DNA from: Chryseobacterium indologenes
GTDB lineage: Bacteria; Bacteroidota; Bacteroidia; Flavobacteriales; Weeksellaceae
Length of the DNA stretch: 64,000 nucleotides
Assembly: GCF_002025665.1 (NCBI RefSeq)
Contig: NZ_CP018786.1
Span: 2,976,001-3,040,000 of the forward strand
Direction: 5' to 3'
Both the position numbers and the translations under genes were made by a program. Positions within the stretch are counted from its first letter, which is position 1, and each line of letters opens with the position of its first letter. Below are positions 62,716 to 64,000 of the stretch, in pieces. Under the pieces are notes generated by a model, which was not told where the DNA came from, searched no databases, and saw only the letters and a program-made list of their open reading frames with translations.

Positions 62716-63345
62716 ATGACAGACAACACATGGCTCAACAGATGGGACGAAAGGTACAGCAGCGAAGAGTTTGCGTATGGAACAGAACCCAATAATTACC
62801 TGAGAGAACAGCTAACCAGATTAACTCCCGGCAAAATACTCTTCCCTGCAGAAGGCGAAGGTCGGAATGCCGTTTTTGCAGCTACAAAAGGATGGCAGGC
62901 TTCTGCTTTCGATATCAGTGCAAACGGAAGAGATAAAGCGTTACAATTGGCCGGACAACAGCAGATTACTATTGATTATCAGGTGGGAGAACTTTCTACT
63001 TTAAATTATCAGAAAGAGCAGTTTGATGCTATTGCGCTTATCTATGCTCACTTTCCGGGAAATATAAAATCTTCTATCCATCAAATGCTGAATCAATATC
63101 TGCGAAAAGGCGGTTTTATTATTTTTGAAGCTTTCAGTAAAAGCCATCTTGAATATATTGCAAAGAACGAAAAGGTAGGCGGGCCAAAGGATATTGAATC
63201 GTTATTTTCTATTGAAGAGATCAAAGCTGATTTTCCGGATTATGATATTATTGAATTAGCAGAAACAGAAATAGAACTTAATGAAGGATTATTCCATAAT
63301 GGAACGGGTTCTGTTATCCGTTTTGTGGGACAAAAACTGATCTAA
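62716..63345 (+). CDS. class I SAM-dependent methyltransferase (TehB/TPMT-like)
   Basis: This 209-residue protein has an opening [24 protein letters not shown], the SAM-binding motif [17 protein letters not shown] (near residue 41), the acidic loop FDISANG, and a motif IV region [11 protein letters not shown]. The pattern fits small-molecule methyltransferases related to tellurite-resistance TehB and thiopurine methyltransferases. Substrate unknown. A long inverted repeat follows its stop. Confidence 0.88.
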   Translation: MTDNTWLNRWDERYSSEEFAYGTEPNNYLREQLTRLTPGKILFPAEGEGRNAVFAATKGWQASAFDISANGRDKALQLAGQQQITIDYQVGELSTLNYQKEQFDAIALIYAHFPGNIKSSIHQMLNQYLRKGGFIIFEAFSKSHLEYIAKNEKVGGPKDIESLFSIEEIKADFPDYDIIELAETEIELNEGLFHNGTGSVIRFVGQKLI

Positions 63346-63358
63346 GAATTTTAAACAG

Positions 63359-63430
63359 GTTTGTTTTGGGATAAAGCTCAGATTTTATTGGGTTATGGAA
63401 TATTATTTGAATCTTTATCTCAAAACAAAC
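63359..63430. repeat. 18-bp inverted repeat between methyltransferase and Fpg/Nei genes
   Basis: The stem 63359-63376 pairs with 63413-63430 (one G-T wobble, otherwise perfect) around a 36-base loop. The second arm ends 2 bases before the start codon of the glycosylase gene. It may be a terminator of the methyltransferase gene, or a structure covering the ribosome site of the next gene. Confidence 0.65.
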
Positions 63431-63432
63431 GT

Positions 63433-64000
63433 ATGCCTGAAGGTCCATCCATTATATTAATGAAAGAAAACCTGCAGCCATTTGCAGGTCAGCAAGTGAC
63501 AGAAGTTTCAGGAAATGCCAAATTCGAGAAAGAAATTTTCATTGGCCAATCTCTTCTGGAAATCCGAACTTTTGGAAAACAAACTTATCTCGTTTTTGAA
63601 AAAGCAGCGATCCGGATTCATTTATTAATGTTTGGTTCTTACAGCATTGATGAACAAACCAAACCGGATAAAAGATTGCGGTTAGCATTGTTTTTCTCTA
63701 CGGGAAGCATCTATTTTTACACCTGTTCTGTAAAGTCTGTAGACCTTGAATTTCTCTCCACAATTGATTGGGAAGCCGATGTAATGAGCGATCAGTGGAA
63801 TCCTAAGAAAGCTGAAGAGAAATTAAAATCAAATCCGAAAATGATGGTTTGTGATGCACTGATGAATCAGGATATTTTCTCTGGTGTCGGCAACATCATT
63901 AAAAACGAAGTGCTTTTCAGAATTGGTGTTCAGCCGGAAAGTATGTTGGGAAATCTACCTGCCAAAAAAAGGAAAGAACTTATAGCTGAAGCCAGGAATT
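63433..64000 (+). CDS. Fpg/Nei-family DNA glycosylase, 5' part
   Basis: The frame starts at ATG 63433 and runs off the window after about 189 codons. It begins MPEGPSI, with the catalytic Pro2 and Glu3 of Fpg/Nei base-excision enzymes. Further in are HLLMFGS and ALMNQDIFSGVGNIIKNEVLFR, the helix-two-turn-helix characteristic of the family. The zinc finger expected at the C terminus is beyond the edge. It excises oxidised bases from DNA. It opens 87 bases after the methyltransferase stop. Confidence 0.93.
   Translation, partial: MPEGPSIILMKENLQPFAGQQVTEVSGNAKFEKEIFIGQSLLEIRTFGKQTYLVFEKAAIRIHLLMFGSYSIDEQTKPDKRLRLALFFSTGSIYFYTCSVKSVDLEFLSTIDWEADVMSDQWNPKKAEEKLKSNPKMMVCDALMNQDIFSGVGNIIKNEVLFRIGVQPESMLGNLPAKKRKELIAEARN

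Overview
The window looks like a chromosomal segment of a flavobacterium, most likely a Chryseobacterium-type member of the Weeksellaceae. It is AT-rich throughout, several secreted proteins end in type IX secretion (T9SS) sorting domains, signal peptides tend to end in AQ or SQ, and several start regions carry the Bacteroidetes -7 promoter element TAnnTTTG. Gene names come from motif reading only; no database search was possible.

Region 1 (1-11967, + strand): the end of a possible MbnP-type gene and a di-haem MauG/cytochrome c peroxidase-like gene, then a complete ebo cluster (eboA-F, 1201-7675). It is followed by a 1295-residue single-module NRPS (8080-11967) with an oxidase inserted in the adenylation domain. 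Its layout and inferred glutamine-type pocket match indigoidine synthetases, so a blue pigment or relative may be made next to the Ebo metabolite-traffic proteins.

Region 2 (12029-30028, - strand): a Bacteroidetes-type (VirB/Tra-like) type IV secretion locus with VirB2, B3, B4, B6, B8, B9 and B10 equivalents, a VirD4 coupling protein, an M23 wall hydrolase and five small Sec-exported proteins. No relaxase, integrase or partition gene is visible. At its two ends lie three proteins without Sec signals: an HAD-like protein with EPIYA-like tyrosine repeats and a proline-rich tail, an SGNH/GDSL hydrolase, and a small protein with a hydrophobic hairpin. All three carry a [DG]-L-[SA]-x-F-T motif beginning 46-48 residues from the C terminus, followed by a basic tail. 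I read this as a protein-translocating T4SS with its own effector set and a shared C-terminal signal. It is the main candidate for an undescribed system here. A second eboA copy lies inside the locus.

Region 3 (30.0-33.4 kb): a T9SS protein with a degenerate trypsin-like fold and a ricin-type domain, a 436-bp duplication of its 3' end, and a frameshifted response-regulator pseudogene. Region 4 (33.4-35.9 kb, - strand): an MNIO operon with a six-cysteine EGKCG-repeat precursor, the MNIO enzyme, a DUF2063-type partner and DoxX, resembling the copper-binding bufferin/Hvf systems. Region 5 (36.8-41.9 kb): a lipoprotein carbonic anhydrase, a 1-Cys peroxiredoxin, a T9SS protein, a lipoprotein with a bacteriocin-like tail beside a small membrane protein, and tRNA-Arg.

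Region 6 (41.9-64 kb) is mostly ordinary chromosome: an outer-membrane barrel/lipoprotein/TPR cluster, CocE-type hydrolase, amino-acid permease, Mpo1-like protein, transglutaminase-like protein, tandem DUF4377 lipoprotein, SPFH protein, a Crp-type regulator followed by a five-gene redox operon, dGTPase, a methyltransferase and the start of an Fpg/Nei-type glycosylase cut by the window end.
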